Below, piece after piece: positions 21,270 to 33,952 of a DNA stretch of 64,000 nt. A program made the translations under genes and the position numbers. Source of the stretch: Xiphias gladius (Eukaryota > Chordata > Actinopteri > Istiophoriformes > Xiphiidae). The notes below the pieces were generated by a model, which did no database searches, was not told the DNA's origin, and saw nothing but the letters and a program-made list of their open reading frames with translations. Location of the stretch: positions 35,167,546 to 35,231,545 of the forward strand of contig NC_053400.1 of assembly GCF_016859285.1 (NCBI RefSeq), read 5' to 3'. Within the stretch, counting starts at the first letter, position 1, and each line of letters begins with the position of its first letter.

Positions 21270-24200
21270 GTGACAATTTGAACCGCGCCGACACGGGTTA
21301 ATCCCGCAAACACAATCACATTCATCCGATCAGAGTCGGGATTTGCTCAGGGGTGATGCATTTTACAGAAACACCTCAATTAAGAAAAACCGCTTTTCCT
21401 TCCCTGGTCAGCAGGAGATAGAGCAGAGCAGCCAGGACAGGGTGTCTCTCCTATTGCTGATTGGCTGAGCTCCAGCCTCTCTCTGCATCCTGCTGGATTT
21501 GATGCTGCTGCTGCCGCTGCTGCTGCTGCTGTCCTGCTGACTGATGGTGTGAAAGCAGATCCTCCCTGTGGATCAGCAGCCCTCTGACTCTCTCTGCCTC
21601 AACACCCGGCTCCGTCAGCATCTGATTTCTGTTTGTTTGCTTATTTGCAGGACTGCACCTTCTTCACCCGGAAAGAAATCCTGCGGTGAGTTATCGGCAA
21701 ATATTCTCACAGCACACCTTCATCACCAGAGAGTCAGAGAGTCGACTGCTTGGAGTTACCTACATCTCTGTCACTGGAAGGACGTTGAGGCCGCGGCTCT
21801 TTGTAGCATCTGATTCAACCATCTCTGCTCCGGGTTTATTTACCGCATTCTCTGTAAAAAAACAAAAAAACAAAACAAAAACTTATTTCCACCAACATTT
21901 ATCAAGATGGAGACAGAAACTCAAAGTCTACATTAAAAAATATATTAGAAAATAGAGCTCAGACTGCATCACAGGAAGGGCGGAGAACTACAAAACTACC
22001 TCATATACAGGATAGAGAACTACAAAACTACATCATACCGGATAGAGAACCAAAAAACTACATCATATACAGGAAAGGTATAGAACTACAAATTCCATCA
22101 TATAAAGGAAGGATAGAGTACTACAAAAATACAGAATAGGAAGGCCAGAGAACTACAAAACTAAGTCATATACATATGGAAAGAGAACTACAAAACTACA
22201 TCATATGCATGATAGAGAACTACAAAAATACATAATATACAGGAAAGATAGGAATTACAAAACTACATCTCATACAGGAAAGATAGAGAACTACAAAACT
22301 ACATCACATACAAGAAGGATAGAGAACTACAAATTATGTCATATAAAGGAAGGATTAGAGGACTACAAAAATACATCATAGGAAGGCTAGAGAACTACAA
22401 AACTATGTCATATACATATGGAAAGAGAATTAAAAAACAACATCCTATGCATGATAGAAAACTACAAAACTACAGCATAGGAAGACTAGAGAACTACAAA
22501 ACTACATGATATACAGGAAAGATAGGACTTACAAAACTACATCTCATACAGGAAAGATAGAGAACTACAAAACTACATCATACCGGATAGAGAACCAAAA
22601 AACTACATCACATACAGGAAGGATAGAGAACTACAAAACTACCTCATATACAGGAAGGATAGAGAACTACAAAACTACTTCATATACAGGAAAGGTATAG
22701 AACTACAAATTCCGTCATATAAAGGAAGGATAGAGTACTACAAAAATACATAATAGGAAGTACCAGAGAACTACAAAACTAAGTCATATACAGTTAGGAA
22801 AGAGAACTACAAAACTACATAATATGAATGATAGAGAACTACAAAAATACATAATAGGAAGTACCAGAGAACTACAAAACTATGTCATATACATATGGAA
22901 AGAGAACTACAAAACTACATCATATGCATGATAGAGAACTACAAGACAACACAATAGGAAGGCTAGAGAACTACAAAACTACATGATATACAGGAAAGAT
23001 AGAGAACTACAAACTACATCATAGGAAACGATAAAGAACTACAAAACTATGTCATTTACAGGAAAGATAGAGAACTACAAAACTACATCATATACAGGAA
23101 AGATAGAGAACTACAAAACAACGTCATAAAAAAGAAAAAATACAATCTTTTTAATGAACAGACCGGGAAAAGAGAATCAAACGAACTTACAAATGAAATC
23201 ACATCATTAAAGACAGTTGATATTGAGGTTTTCCTCCTGTTCATACTGGACGTTAACGGGTTCCTTCACAACATGTTTCTAATGGAAGTGATGGAGACAC
23301 AGTCCACAGTCCTCAGTCCTCATTCTGTCTGAAATATATTCTAAATTTTCTCTGAATCTGGTATCAGGCTTCAGCAGTCAAAGTTGGCGATTGTCCAGTT
23401 ACTACCTTGTTAGTACAAATTCCCCCTTTGTTTTTCTGTGCTGAGTTGTGTCTAGAGCTGTTCGGTGTGAATGAATTTGTGAATCTTCAGACTGACCTGA
23501 CTACACTGACTCAGCGTTGTGGAGCTGCTCACTGCTGACTGGGAGCTCTGCTGGGATTCACTAGTCACTTCCTCTGTCAAAGTTAAAGTAACAGTAAAAA
23601 TCATGATCTGATATGTCTGTCGTCAATAGAAGCCTGCAGAGTTTTGAGCCTTATGTGCAGTGAATGCACAGACTAGCTTAATACTGGACTGACGTTAAAG
23701 GCTCGGACCACAAGCAGACTGAACATACTGCTAATCAGAGCTGAATGTCTGCATGAGCTTTGATGCGTTCACTTGCAGTTGTACGTGCTGAAGTGCATTT
23801 GAATGGCGGTGTGACCATTTGGCTCAGGAAAAAGTTCACAAAGACACTTTTCGGTGTTCGCATTCAGGGACAACACATTCTTGAACTGAACAAAGTGATT
23901 TGAATCAGTAAATTCATGCCTGATTTCCACTTTCCTGTAGCTTTCTGTTTCTGTCTCCTGGGTTTCGTCCAGACCTGCTAAGTCTCTGGCTTCTTTTCCT
24001 TCTGAAAGCATTAAACTCCTCCAGCCTCCCTGCAGGATGATTTACAGGCTGAAATCTCTCTGCGGCTACAATTAAAACCCTGTTTGGCTTCTGGGTATTT
24101 GTTCCTGTGGTCGTTGGTTTAGTTGAAGCGTTACAGGAGGTCAGGGTTATTTCTGCTGCTCTGCTGTGCCTGGATCGGATTTATGACTGTTATTCACGCC

Positions 24201-27200
24201 CATGGTTTTATAATGAACGCTGGCTGACTCTGAGAGCTTCAGGTAATTCTCTCTACACTTAGCACACCAATGTTTCAGTTTAGACTCATTTATTGATTAG
24301 TGAATCAACTGAGATGATTATAAAATGAGATAGAAGCCTGTTATCTCTGTAACTGAATACACCTGAACTTTGGTGGATCACAGCTAAATCCAGCAGCTTT
24401 TAATGGGACAGTCTGACTGAATGGAAACAAAAACAACAGCTCTTAAATAGAACAGCAGCACTGACCTGTAGCTACATTACAACAGACCATTCGATGAACT
24501 CTTACAGGCGCTTTAATTTTTTCTGTCGTTATATTGGTTCCTAAACAGGCCTGTATGTTGGTGTCGGCATGTTTCCATCCATCAGATCAGCAAAAAAAAG
24601 GTCTGACTTTCACAGAAAGTCAGATTTCACGTCAAGCTGATAAAAAGCAGCAGAAGGAAAAACTCAGATCCACTTTAAAACACAAGGACGGGGCTCCGGA
24701 TGGGATTTAAATGACAGGAGGAGCAGCCGGTTGGACGGGATTAAAATCACTGACCAGAGCAGATAATGTTAAAATCAACCCAGTCAGGAATGTCTGAACC
24801 AAATTTCATCACAACCCATCCAGTAGTTGAGATATTTGAGTCTGAACCAAGGTGGCGGACGACACAGATTTCCATCCACAGAGCCACGCTGCCATCATGG
24901 TTAAGCATCATCAGTAGCGATGCTGTATTTTCTGTCACATGTTCATCCTGATGACTATCCTCTGCTGTGTTGCAGGTTACATGGCAGATATCGTGAACTG
25001 GCTCCACATTTAGTGCCGCTGGACTACACCAACAACCCTGATATCAAAGTCCCTCTGACACTCATCATCACCATGCCTGAGCTGAAGGTAGAGAGCTGAT
25101 AATCAGTCCTCATCTCCACCTGGTAATAACCTGTGATCTGTGTCTGGGTAGGTTAATGGATGATCACAGGCCTTTGTGTTTACACCTAGTATGTGAAAGT
25201 GCTTAGGTATTTTGATTCTACCCACATTTAGTGTTGCCAGATTGGGTGGTTTCCTTTTCTTTCCAGGTTGATGTTCCTTTGGGCGACTCTTTGTACCATT
25301 TGGCCAGTGTCACCCGAGAAAGGCTCGGCTATATTCCAATAAATCTTCTCCTCCTCTCATGTGAGCAGCATGGTTGATGATTTTCCGTTACTTTTCTTCC
25401 GTGTTTTTTGATGTATTGGTCCACTTTTATGAAAGGGGGGCGGTTCTAGGATCTGATTGGGTTACTTTTTGTCAGTCCAGTATGGCAACACTGCCCCTGT
25501 TGTTGGTGGAACCTAAGGCCAGTGAGACTGTCCTGTGAAAAACGCACCCACAGGTCGGCTGTGCAGCATCCCAGTATGACCCAGTTAGGTTTTATTGTAT
25601 GGCGACCTCTAGTGGCCGTAGTCATCACGACAGGCGCAAAGGAGGAAGTCGGGTGACGTAGCATGAAGAGCGACAGAGTCGATATTAGGAGGTCAGGGTG
25701 GATGGGTGGTCGAAAAAACACACAAGCTTCACAAAGGAGAACGCTGTCTGTTTCCAAGCCGAAAATCGGTCTTGTTTGTTCGTTCCTGTTCCTGACCGGT
25801 CACAACCTTAACTGCGTGTTTATGACTGTAACCATGACGCCAGAGCTGCGCCGGTACGCTCCTGTGCGTCGTATCCGAGGAACAAATGACCCACGTGGTG
25901 GTTTAGTTTGAGGAAGTGATGCTGTGGTGCGGGCAGACAGGCCGATAGCAACGGTCAGGGGACTTTTTCTACATGTCCGACTGAAGTGCAACTGAAACTA
26001 AATATCTTTTATTTTGTCTGCACCAGCTACATATCTGCTCTGTAAATCTCTGGTCCTCCTGTGTTTGGTTTCTGAGAAAAAAGCCAGAAACCAAAGCGGA
26101 GAAATTTGTGTTTGATACTTTCTGGTTTCATGACGGCGCCCCCTGGTTTTGCATGAAATCAACAGAAGACTGTTAGATATGCGTCTACAGAGGTGGAGAG
26201 CGTATTTCCGTACAGCCGGCCAGATGCTGCATAAAGCCGCGAGGCCCGACAGAGGCTCATGCGCGGACTCCGGACGACAACTCGCATCAGCTTCCTGCTG
26301 AAGCCTCCTTCTTATCTGCCTTACAATCGTGAAGCCATCTCGTCCTGCAGCTCAGCCTGGTGAACGAGTGACGACATTCACCTCATCAGCTGCTCGGCTG
26401 CAGCACGTTAAACAGCAGGTAGACGTACCTGCAGATCTCGGGTCCGGTTAGATGCTTGTAGGAGAAAACATAAGTAGTTCAATCTGACTGCAGCTCGTGT
26501 CTCTCCTGTTTCTGTGTCAGACTCTGGGTTTTTCTCCGTTTTATATCACCAGTCACCAGCACCGATCAGTCCTGATTCCTGTCTTATCGAAGTTTATCAA
26601 TCTCCTTCATCTTTAAAGTGGGGGGGGTCAATTTAAAGATCCAGGTCCTCACGAATCAGTCTGTGTTCGCTGCTGGTCTGGGTGCAGTTGTGAGTTTACA
26701 GCATTGCCTGATGGTCTGTTGACAGTGAAGCCAGTGAAGACGTTCGTTAACACGACGATGTCCATAGAGAGAAAGCTGGAGGATTTAAAGCTGACCCGGA
26801 GTCTGACGAATCACAGACAGATCAGTGACAGATTGGTTGATTTAATAGTGGCTCCTGCACAAAACATTAATGTGTTGAAGTGAAAACGTGTTGTTTCATC
26901 ATAAGGCCGAGTCATTGTTTTCATATTTTTTATTGTCCTTTAGTTTATTTGTTTATTTGAGTTTTTATGTTTTCCGTCACCTACTACACACCAGACTCCA
27001 GGGCTGCAGACCACATTTACTTTTATCAGTTAAACAACGTATCAGCCACATTAGGTGTTTATGCGTCTTTAGCTTTATTTAGCAGGGTTGTTTCTCTGAA
27101 TTCACGGCTCTCTTCTTCAGCACATCTCTGTTCACTGAGTCACGCACACTTAAAGCTGACCAGTACAACCAGTCTGAACTGGAGCAATCGGGGGTTGAGG

Positions 27201-30200
27201 CCAACTTCATCTCTTAGAAGTTATGTTTCTCTACAACTAATTTGTAACAGCAAATACGTTGCGCAGGAAATGTAATGCCGAGCAGATCATTTTTTCCGTT
27301 AACATAATGAGGAAATGGTTTTGATTAGCGTATTAGTAAAGTCGTAAATACGTTGATTCTGAACGTATCAGTAAAATGTTCATTAGTTCTCCTACTATAG
27401 CCCCTCAGAACTACTGCAGCGTTATTAAACTGGTTTATGGTCTCTCACAGCACTAGGTTCAGGTCTGGGAAGGAGCCTGGTCTGGTCTGATCAGGACGTA
27501 CCATATGAAGAGTTTACGTTCAGTTACACGTAATACCCGTGCTGCCCTTAGAGGATGTTTCTGATATTCTTCAGAGTTAACATTTATGAATGTGACTGAT
27601 TTTAGGTAAAAAAAAAAGGATTTTTATATTCTTCCACCAGAATTCTAGACTTTCAAACAAAATACAGAACATCGTGCACAGACAGTTAAATAAATAAATG
27701 CGATGCTCTAAAACAAGTATTGTACTGAGGCGATCTTTCACATTTCTTTCGTAAGCCTGTCTCTCTAACCTTTGGGTTCAGCTGCTTTTGGCAGGCGTTG
27801 AAACTCCTGAAGCCGCCCTCACAGAGGCCGCAGCTTTGTGATAAAACGCTGCGTTGACACTGTGGAGGTGAACCTGCATTTATTTTGTTGCAATTTTGAC
27901 TTTGGTGAACTCTGACCCATGAATTTGTGCTCGGTTCAAGTTATGTCCTTATTTGAGCAGGAAGAATCCTCCGACAGAACTGGAGTCAGGGTGGGGGCCG
28001 TCTGCCCCGACTGGGAGAGAGATGATCAATACCAAGCTGCCTCGACAGTGCTGATCTTTACTGAACTCAGCGCTGAATGAAATGAACAATCCTGAGAACA
28101 AAATGTCAGGGGGGCGTAAACACAAGCTCAGAGAGTTGTTGTGTTGTGTGCGTTTGTCCTGACAGGAGAACCCGTTCAGAGACAGAATCGTGGAGACGTT
28201 CTCCGAGGACGGAGAGGGGAACCTGAGCTTCAATGACTTTGTCGACATGTTTTCCGCTCTCTGCGAAACTTCACCCAGAGAGCTCAAGACCATATATGCC
28301 TTCAAGATCTACGGTAACATGCTCGTCGTGTGTTCGTTTTGCTCTCTGAAAAGTCTGTCACATTACTGTGAAAGGTTCCTCAGCAGGTGTTTTTCTCAGT
28401 GTAATGTTCTGGTTCTGGTCCAGATTTCAACAGGGACAACTTCATCTGTAAGGAGGACCTGGAGAAGACTCTGAACAAGCTGACAAAAGGAGAACTGACT
28501 CCAGAGGAGGTCACTCTGGTCTGTGATAAAGCCATCGAGGAGGCCGACCTCGACGGAGACAACAAACTCTCCTTCGCCGACTTTGAGAACATGATCTCTA
28601 AGGCTCCTGACTTTCTGAGGTATGATGGTTGCTTTCGCTTTATCGTTCACTCTGCAGATTGTTTTTCTAAACTTTGTCAGTTTTGACGGCTGATGAACGT
28701 AATCCAAAGTTTTGCAGAACAGTCAAACTTCAAGATAAATTTAGGACCTGCATTATTACGTCCAGGTCCTGGATTATTACCTCTGGATGTTTTCCAGAGC
28801 TCCAGTGCTTGAGAAGGAGGGAGGACGTAGTTTGGTGGACTGTTTGACCACAGCTCGAGCCTTTGAGTTCAGACAGGCAGCTGAATCTTCTGCTGCTCTG
28901 CATAAAGCTGAGTCCACACTCAGAGATAAAGCCCACAAAACCGACCGTGCAGCTTGATCCGACTCCTTTTACTGCTGACGATCCATCACTGCGCAGTTTC
29001 ATTCCTCCGCCCAACCCAAGCAGAAAGAACACGGCTGGAAAAAAGAAGAAGAGGCAGGAGAGAGGGAGGGCTGGATTAATCCGGTCAGCGATTTCAGTCA
29101 TAAATCCGTCTATCACACCGGACCACCGGTCACAGATTAGCTGGAAACGAGGCTCCGTGGTCCCGGTTGCCATGGAAACCGGGCGGGCTACAGTGTAATA
29201 ACGGTGCGTGTGAGCGTGACGGCTGATAGACTGACTCAGACTGAGGACATGGATCAATATGAGGACGCTGCAGGTTAATGTCTCCTGCCGCGTGTGCGGC
29301 AGCTGATTCATTCATGTGGTGTAGACAGTCCTGTGATGAACCCTCCTTCATGAAGGTGAGGACGTCTTCTGTCAAAACTGTTTAGAGACATGTTTCTGCG
29401 ATTTAGCCGACCCTCACTGGGGGGGACAAAATAGCAAAAACACCTGTCAGTCCAACACAAGGTAGTTCAACAGCTGTGTTGTGTAAGTTAAAAAACTGTA
29501 ATCAGCTACTCATTACACGTTAGTCATTGAAAAAGTAATAAAATTCCTTTGCTAATTACTCAGCAGTAAAAGTAATGCGTTACATTACTTGTTACTTTAC
29601 TTTGGTCACTCAGCTGTTAAAAGAGCCTTTAAACGACTTTGAATCCTCCACACGCGTCACGTCGTTTCCGTTTAAGACGCGTAGAGCCAGAAAAGAGCAG
29701 CGGCTGCCATTTGGAGGCTTCACTGACCATTAGCGGCTAGCTTAGCATTAGCCTCTAAACGCTAAAACACAGGTGACTCCTGAATGTGCCTGTGGCCACC
29801 ACCTGCCACATCGGCCAACAACACACAACAGTTCAACGAGACGCCTGCGGAATCGCCTGGAGTCGCCCGTCTCCTCTTTTGTTTTGCTTCATCAGTACAT
29901 GTATTTTGACGTTGCTAAAGCTCAGAATGTCTCATCCGCATGGCTCTCATACAGTATTACTGGAACACTGACACCCTCCTCTATCCACTCATATGCAGAT
30001 ACTTACTGTGTGTGACAGGGAAAACACTCAAACCACTTTATACTGCAACATCTGCAGGAAGTGTGGGATATTTATCAAAAAACAGTCCACTGCTGTTGAT
30101 GCCGAATTACACCAGAGAAACATGACTGTTGACGAACCAGTGCTGTGGAAACATTATACTGAGCTTAACACGTGACATGTTACGGTACATGGTAAAGTAC

Positions 30201-30343
30201 TATACTTCCTCAGCGTTTTTAATTTTTATTTTATCTGGCTACTATTTGAGACTGGACCATTTTTAAATACCAGTTTTCATGGTAAAACTCATGACGTCTG
30301 TTTTTTGTCTTCTGTCTGCAGTAACTTCCACATACGAATATGA
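21219..30343 (+). CDS. cib2: Calcium and integrin-binding family member 2 (complete, 6 exons)
   Basis: CIB2 is a myristoylated EF-hand protein that binds integrin tails and is an essential partner of TMC1/2 in the hair-cell mechanotransduction channel; human mutations cause deafness. Coding exons: 21219-21269, 21651-21685, 24976-25087, 28166-28313, 28424-28619, 30322-30343. They sum to 564 nt, giving 187 residues, exactly the human length, with all phases consistent. The start [17 protein letters not shown] carries an N-myristoylation glycine. Canonical calcium loops are [12 protein letters not shown] (116-127) and [12 protein letters not shown] (157-168). The tail SNFHIRI resembles the family ending STFHIRI. 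CIB3 is the alternative, but the second half and the idh3a neighbour favour CIB2. Confidence 0.95.
21651..21685 (+). CDS. cib2: cib2 coding exon 2 (35 nt)
   Basis: A very short exon encoding [11 protein letters not shown] plus two bases of Arg. The acceptor is TTATTTGCAG and the donor GTGAG. Matches the CIB family residue for residue in this stretch. Confidence 0.95.
21955..23135. repeat. 36-bp minisatellite array in cib2 intron 2
   Basis: About 30 variant units built on AGAGAACTACAAAACTACAT then CATATACAGGAAGGAT run for 1.2 kb. Some units lost or gained a few bases. The 36-bp period is a multiple of three, so one frame reads repeated [12 protein letters not shown], but stops and indels break it and no start or splice context supports coding. 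Confidence 0.95.
24741..24960 (-). repeat. Teleost dispersed repeat (AAATTTCATCACAACCCATC family), copy 1
   Basis: AACCAAATTTCATCACAACC then CCATCCAGTAGTTGAGATAT and a GTGGCGG segment match a short dispersed family I know from many fish introns. A related inverted copy lies at 61900-62100. Confidence 0.5.
24976..25087 (+). CDS. cib2: cib2 coding exon 3
   Basis: Encodes [20 protein letters not shown], then [17 protein letters not shown], the degenerate first EF-hand region. The acceptor is TGTTGCAG and the donor GTAGAG. Confidence 0.95.
28166..28313 (+). CDS. cib2: cib2 coding exon 4
   Basis: Encodes [19 protein letters not shown], then [19 protein letters not shown] and KTIYAFKIY plus one base. 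The [10 protein letters not shown] stretch is a non-canonical EF-hand loop typical of CIB2. Confidence 0.97.
28424..28619 (+). CDS. cib2: cib2 coding exon 5
   Basis: Encodes the two functional calcium loops ([12 protein letters not shown] and [12 protein letters not shown]), separated by the linker [18 protein letters not shown], and ends APDFL plus two bases of Ser. The donor is GTATGA. Confidence 0.97.
29162..29183. promoter_or_regulatory. RFX X-box, near-palindromic, in cib2 intron 5
   Basis: The core GTTGCCATGGAAAC at 29166-29179 is a textbook RFX X-box, embedded in a 22-bp near-palindrome with CCCGG arms. RFX factors control ciliary and hair-cell genes. Occupancy is not shown by sequence. 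Confidence 0.55.
29470..29610. repeat. AGTAATGCGTTACATTACTT-type dispersed repeat in cib2 intron 5
   Basis: TAATCAGCTACTCATTACAC followed by AAAAGTAATGCGTTACATTA resembles ends of a widespread fish DNA-transposon family. The family and the boundaries are uncertain. Confidence 0.35.
30322..30343 (+). CDS. cib2: cib2 coding exon 6 and stop
   Basis: A 22-nt coding end completing Ser and adding NFHIRI then TGA. It corresponds to the conserved C-terminus STFHIRI of CIB proteins. The acceptor is CTGTCTGCAG. Confidence 0.92.
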
Positions 30344-31300
30344 GACTCTGTCTTTACAGAGATCCTGCAGAGGAGAGGTGTCTCACTTTGACACAGTTTC
30401 CTGATCCAACCGGTCTTTACCCTCCAGGCTCCACCTCCCCCCACACCTCTACCTGAACCTCAGACCCACCTCGACTCAGTGCCTGTCCTTTCTATCGCCT
30501 GCGGAGAGTCTTCTTCTCCAGCAGAACCTGAGATCTGACTCAAAGACTCATCTGGACTCACAGAAGCACAGGCAACTCTTGCCAATTCTGAATCTTATGA
30601 AAACATACAGCGGGGACATTTCAGAGAGAAAGTTGTTAGTGCATGAAACCTTTCTCTTTTATTAATTCTGAATGTTTGGAGGCGGATGAGGAGGAGCGAT
30701 AAACCAATGCGGGGCTAATTTTATACCAAGAGAGCTTCTCTGCACCAGGTCTGATGTCTCCTCTGGACATTTTTGCTCTCCTGAGAAACCTTTGGAGACG
30801 CTGGGACGACGAGGCTGCAGAGGAAACAGAACAGGGCTTTTCTGACCCAGTGCTTTGCAGAAAGGCGAGATCCACTGACTGGATTCTTTTTAAAAAGCAC
30901 ACTTTTAAAGGGCAAAACAGTGAAGAGCTATGCAATCTTTCTTCATGAAGTGCATGTTGTATATTGCTTCTAGCCGTGGATACTTTCTATGTCTGGTACA
31001 GTGAAACGTTCTGGTGCATAATGACAATCATAGTAATCTGTAGCTCAGTTGATGGAAGGGCTCTCTGTCATCTCACCTGTAAAGTTTGGCTTTGATAAAC
31101 TTTTTCCTGCCTCCAACAAACTTGATATAACAGCTTTCACTCAACCAAGACAAAATGTTTTCTGGCTAGAATCAAATAAAAGATTTTTGTGTTGCTCAAT
31201 GCTCCATGACGCTTCTTATCAGAGAAACTGATTCAGGTTTCAGGTGAAGAGATTTGTCCTGTCCTGTATTACAAGACTGAGCTGAGAGAATAAAAAACTG
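30344..31300 (+). other. cib2: Probable cib2 3'UTR
   Basis: No other gene is recognised after the stop codon. AATAAA hexamers lie at 31175-31180 and 31289-31294, the first plausible polyadenylation signals on this strand. The end is not otherwise supported. Confidence 0.4.
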
Positions 31301-33690
31301 CATTAGTTGATCTCATGTACCATTAACTGTACTCGCAGAAAAGAAGAGGATACGGAACCAATATTAACAATATATTTTTTTAAAGTATGTTTAACCAATA
31401 GACTTCTTTATCCCATGACCTCTTTCTGGACAGACTGCCATCAATTTCTGGTGAGGAGATTAAAAACAAGGAAAACCAGGACAGAAAAAGAAACTCATTT
31501 CATTAACAAACTGCCACGGGAGATGCTTTTAAGATTAACAGAGTATCCTAACATCATGGAGTCACCTGACCGGACGGATTCCTCCGGGTGGCTGATGACT
31601 TACAGTTTAATAAAATACTTATTTCTTGCCAGTAATGAGGTAAATGCTAGAATAGCCTTTAATTTTTGTAGAGAGAATATAGGTGACGGAAAGTGCGCTG
31701 GAGCATCATGACACCTATCACATACGTCATCTAAGGATATACTGTTCTTTCACAAACTTGACCTGAGTGGTGGATTTTATATTGACAGCGTTCTCATCAC
31801 ACAGTCATTGGACTTATTGTTGCTGTAAAATGTGTGGATTAATGTCGGTTTAATTATAAGAAGGAAAATGACTGCAGATGGCCTAAATATTATCGTACTG
31901 TGTTATACTGGGAAACAGAAGCTGGAGACTCCTCACTGCATCAGGAAAACACCACCAGGACATTCATCCTGATTACTCTGACCAGCCGACTGCGGTGTCG
32001 CCACCGTGTTCCTGCTGCCGCAGCACATCTGCCGGCATCGGCTGGATCACGCAGGGTCTGCTGGACCCAGGGTATCCACCTGAGGCAGGTATCACCACAT
32101 TCACGAGGTGACTGGAATATAGGAATATTGTAGCGAAAAGGACTAACCTGACATTTACGAGTGCAATACACAACGTACAGGGCGGGATGAACATGCCACC
32201 GGGTCCCAGGGCAAACATGAGCTGTGAGGCAAAGATATTGTGAGATGAAAGGGAGAGGTGGTTGCAGGAGACAACAGGAAGTTATTTTACTCTGACCTGC
32301 CTATACACACACACACACAGCTCATGGAGGGAATTAAGCCACTTTAGAACCATTAGCCCCCCATAACCACAATTTGCAACTTTGCAACTTTCCCTCCTTC
32401 TTGGACCTTCAAACATAATAGAAATATTTTCAGATTCAGAGAAACAAGAGGCTGCAGAACTTCATTCAGAATCTTCCTTTTTTAAGTTTCCCTCTGTATC
32501 GCAGTGGCCCAGTGACAGTTGTCTGAACGTCCTGGCTGCGCTGCAACAGGAGCTGATCGCAGCTGGTTCAGCAGCTTTTAATGGGACAGTTTGACTGAAT
32601 GAATCAAATATTGCCAAAAAACAGGGCTTACGTTGTAGCTAACTCACTGACTCCAACTCACTGGCAACATTTTGCTTTCTGGTTACAGTCCCCAAAGCAT
32701 TATGGGAGCTGTAGTTCAAAAACGTGGAGCGTGATCATCCCACGTGCAGACTGATGGATTGATGCATGATGTCTGACGTCTGAGCCGCAGTGCTGCCGCC
32801 TCTTAAAGTGCTTCTGTCCCCCAAACAAATGTCTGGTGCTTCTGTCGCTTCAGGCAGACCAATCTCATTACCGTCTGCTGGATTGTCACGCTGCAGTTTC
32901 CTCTTGTGAACACGTCAATGGATTCTCGGTTTCAGTTACACATTAATCTAATATCAGCCACTTTACACTGCTCTCTGTGTTTATATAAAGGCATACAGGA
33001 AATATCACTGGTGTCTGTCTGGAATAACTACTGCTGAGCTCAGCTTGACATGTATCACCTCCATGTCGTCTTCATATCGTTTGACATCCACCCAGAGCTA
33101 AGGAGGCAGGTTACTGTCGCCTGGGGTTTGCCCAATCAGAGGGCAGCAACCACTTCAAACAGGTCAATCACTGGACAACACACACAGCTAAGAGTGAACT
33201 TACACACGCATGCAGATACGGGAGAAATAGAGCTGTCAAATAAAACCTCAAAACAAATATACCGTATGCCGCGGCGTCGTCCCAAATGTAAAGATGTGAC
33301 TCGTTTAAAAACAAAAAAGGTAAAAAGTTATAGCAAGAAAAACAATGTACAGAACGCAAACACTAGTAATATCTGCCACAATAAAAATAGTAAAAATGGC
33401 AACTGGAATAGCGCCATTAACAGCAGAGTATACGTCACAAGCTAGGACAAAGAAATACATAAATATATGTTCAGGTTTTAAGACATAAGGAAAAATATAT
33501 GAAAAATACCAAATATGTTATTATTTCTGTCTGGTTTGTTCCTCAATTTGAGAATGTTTCATAATAAAACAGAGCAGGAGAAAAGACAAAGAGAACCGAC
33601 AGACATTTCTCTCTTAATCCATTTCTGCTATTTCTAGACTCAAACACAGACACGTCAAAAATATCTTTTACTTCGACTGTGTCTTGTGTC
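31301..33690. other. Intergenic region, no gene recognised
   Basis: The open frames here (the longest encodes 134 residues at 31307-31711) match no family I know and lack splice or codon support. A ZNF143-like motif lies at 32697-32716 on the minus strand. Confidence 0.5.
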
Positions 33691-33699
33691 TGTGTGTGT

Positions 33700-33905
33700 G
33701 TTTACTTGTACCTCTCTTGTACCTCTTTGTGAGGACCAGTTTGAGTTATAGACCTTACAAAGTGAGGACCTTCTGTCTGGTCCTCACACCTTCAAAGGGC
33801 TGTTTGAGGGTTCAGACCTCGTTTTAGGGGTCAGGTTAGAACCAGGTTTAGTTTAGGGTGAGGGGCTGGGTAATGATGCTAACCCTCACAAAGATGGACG
33901 TGCGA
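33700..33905 (+). mobile_element. GAGGACC-family palindromic repeat, copy 3 (complete)
   Basis: It starts CTTGTACCTCTTTGTGAGGA and ends CCCTCACAAAGATGGACGTG, an imperfect inverted pair of about 20 bp. The middle holds AAAGTGAGGACCTTCTG, AAAGGGCTGTTTGAGGGTT and TTAGGGTGAGGGGCT. It is followed directly by a (TG)n tract, the mirror of copy 1. Confidence 0.6.
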
Positions 33906-33906
33906 G

Positions 33907-33909
<3 letters not shown>

Positions 33910-33951
<42 letters not shown>
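33910..33951. repeat. (TG)n microsatellite
   Basis: About 20 TG units directly following the GAGGACC-family repeat. Confidence 0.95.

Positions 33952-33952
<1 letters not shown>

Noticed and set aside
21955..23135. CRISPR-like regular repeats
   Set aside because: Units are directly tandem without unique spacers, in an intron of a fish gene; it is a minisatellite.
28730..29311. 193-residue minus-strand open frame in cib2 intron 5
   Set aside because: Low-complexity composition, no recognised domain, antisense inside an intron.
31035..31065. tRNA-like A-box GTAGCTCAGTTGATGG
   Set aside because: No B-box or cloverleaf follows, so neither a tRNA gene nor a clear SINE can be supported.
31307..31711. 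134-residue plus-strand frame downstream of cib2
   Set aside because: No family match, no splice context, probably UTR or intergenic.
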